Below, piece by piece: positions 5,393-5,968 of a DNA stretch of 5,968 nt. The notes under the pieces are model-generated. The model was given only the letters and a program-made list of their open reading frames with translations, did no database searches and was not told the origin of the DNA. Source of the stretch: an uncultured Prevotellaceae bacterium (GTDB taxonomy: Bacteria > Bacteroidota > Bacteroidia > Bacteroidales > Muribaculaceae); NCBI GenBank assembly GCA_905210415.1, contig CAJLWM010000081.1, forward strand, positions 1 to 5,968. The letters are read 5' to 3'. A program made the translations under genes and the position numbers. Numbering within the stretch: the stretch's first letter is position 1; every line of letters starts with the position of its first letter.

Positions 5393-5557
5393 TTGTGTCT
5401 TACAACCCACTTTCTTGACCTTGCCATTGGCTACAAGGCCAAACGTTGGGAGTTCTCTGTCACAACAAACAACCTTTTTGACGCTTCAGAGTTTACAAAC
5501 CCCACTTTTAGGTATTGCCCAGCAGAAGATTTTATCATACCTTTGCATCATTGCTAA
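5393..5557 (+). pseudogene. TonB-dependent receptor C-terminal fragment
   Basis: Seen: from about 5399 to 5509 the frame reads LTTHFLDLAIGYKAKRWEFS, then VTTNNLFDASEFTNPTF. Known: the last strands of SusC/RagA-like and other TonB-dependent outer-membrane barrels carry an alternating pattern followed by the characteristic NNLFD-ASEFTN turn, as here. The barrel before it is missing; upstream the sequence is hairpin copy 2. After 5509 the frame runs into unrelated sequence, RYCPAEDFIIPLHHC, and stops at 5555-5557. A receptor should end in two more strands with a final aromatic residue, so the fragment is truncated on both sides. About 37 recognisable residues are left. It is a relic, probably from a neighbouring polysaccharide- or metal-uptake receptor gene. 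The family match is by motif only. Confidence 0.6.
5514..5545 (+). promoter_or_regulatory. Promoter of the ZIP transporter gene
   Basis: ATTG (5514-5517), 20 bases, then TACCTTTG (5538-5545), an exact -7 consensus. RNA would start near 5552, some 18 bases before the ATG at 5570. It lies inside the tail of the receptor fragment, just where receptor homology ends. Confidence 0.65.
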
Positions 5558-5569
5558 AGAGAACAGATT

Positions 5570-5968
5570 ATGACGGAAATGATGACAATAATCATAGGAC
5601 TTCTGATTCCGCTATTAGGGACGATGCTTGGTTCGGCTTTCGTATTCTTTATGAAAGACGAAATGTCCATGCGACTGCAGAAGTCGTTGTTGGGCTTTGC
5701 CTCAGGCGTAATGGTGGCAGCGTCCGTGTGGTCATTGCTCATTCCCGCTATGGAGATGAGGGCAGATAGCGGTGCATGGTCGGTAGTGCCTGCTGCCGTA
5801 GGCTTTCTGTTGGGCATCGGTTTCCTGCTGTTGATCGACGAACTCACACCCCATCTCCACATCGGCACTGACAAGCCCGAGGGCATCAAGTCCCACCTGT
5901 CAAAGACAGCCATGCTTGCCCTTGCCGTCACTATCCACAACCTACCTGAAGGAATGGCCGTAGGCGGA
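5570..5968 (+). CDS. ZIP-family divalent metal transporter, N-terminal half (runs off right edge)
   Basis: An open frame of 133 codons from ATG 5570 to the window end. Seen: four membrane segments, about residues 5-25 (TIIIGLLIPLLGTMLGSAFV), 36-56 (LLGFASGVMVAASVWSLLIP), 65-86 (VVPAAVGFLLGIGFLLLIDE) and 108-133. A short His-containing loop, TPHLHIG, follows segment three. Segment four holds HNLPEG (123-128), the metal-binding signature of ZIP carriers. Known: ZIP proteins (about 260 residues and eight segments in bacteria, the ZupT and GufA types) take up zinc, iron or manganese into the cytoplasm. Start: Met 1 follows the promoter at 5538 by a short leader; Met 4 and Met 5 are alternatives. 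The visible half looks intact. Metal preference cannot be told from this part. Confidence 0.85.
   Translation, partial: MTEMMTIIIGLLIPLLGTMLGSAFVFFMKDEMSMRLQKSLLGFASGVMVAASVWSLLIPAMEMRADSGAWSVVPAAVGFLLGIGFLLLIDELTPHLHIGTDKPEGIKSHLSKTAMLALAVTIHNLPEGMAVGG

Noticed and set aside
5515..5769. 84-codon plus-strand frame over the ZIP gene start
   Set aside because: The ZIP frame shows four membrane segments and HNLPEG; this one is its out-of-frame reading.

Overview
The window looks like a stretch of a Bacteroidales chromosome, most likely Prevotellaceae or a close relative. Three things point there. There is a DUF4954 protein, a family I know only from Bacteroidetes. The promoter -7 boxes match the Bacteroidetes consensus TAnnTTTG (TATCTTTG, TACCTTTG, TAATTTTG), and start codons follow A/T-rich leaders rather than clear Shine-Dalgarno sites. 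There are also a GH2-type secreted glycosidase start, a TonB-dependent receptor fragment and a DUF4143-type ATPase, all common in this group. Species cannot be decided from the sequence alone.

Layout, left to right. The 5' end of a secreted glycoside hydrolase (probably GH2) runs off the left edge on the minus strand (1-151), with a candidate promoter near 317-324. A broken IS5/IS1182-type (DUF772) transposase lies on the minus strand at about 447-851. It seems to have lost both its start codon and everything after the N-terminal domain. A plus-strand promoter-like box and an intrinsic terminator sit over its 5' end. A toxin-antitoxin operon on the minus strand follows: HigB/RelE-like toxin (1404-1748), then XRE antitoxin (1067-1399), with a promoter and a possible operator just upstream. 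Divergent from it is a long DUF4954 left-handed beta-helix gene (2011-3864), whose reading frame is cut by one in-frame TAG at 3520-3522. Next comes the first 53 or so codons of an IS982-like transposase (3971-4129), then about 350 bases without a gene but with five inverted repeats. A DUF4143-type ATPase missing its ATP-binding N-terminus follows (4483-5334), then a scrap of a TonB-dependent receptor C-terminus (about 5399-5509). The last feature is an apparently intact ZIP-family metal transporter that runs off the right edge (5570-5968).

Reading the region together: the two edge genes (glycosidase and ZIP transporter) appear healthy as far as they can be seen. Nearly everything between about 450 and 5560 is debris or accessory DNA: two transposase remnants, an ATPase missing its catalytic half, a receptor fragment, a gene with a premature stop and a toxin-antitoxin module. 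The most unusual local structure is a pair of related hairpins (13-base arm, 13-base loop, 13-base arm) in direct orientation on either side of the ATPase remnant, 1041 bases apart. The other notable points are the DUF4954 amber codon and a possible short antisense RNA over the dead transposase start. I did not find convincing evidence of a wholly new system. The operon-scale logic is a small toxin-antitoxin module beside a decaying mobile-element landing site.
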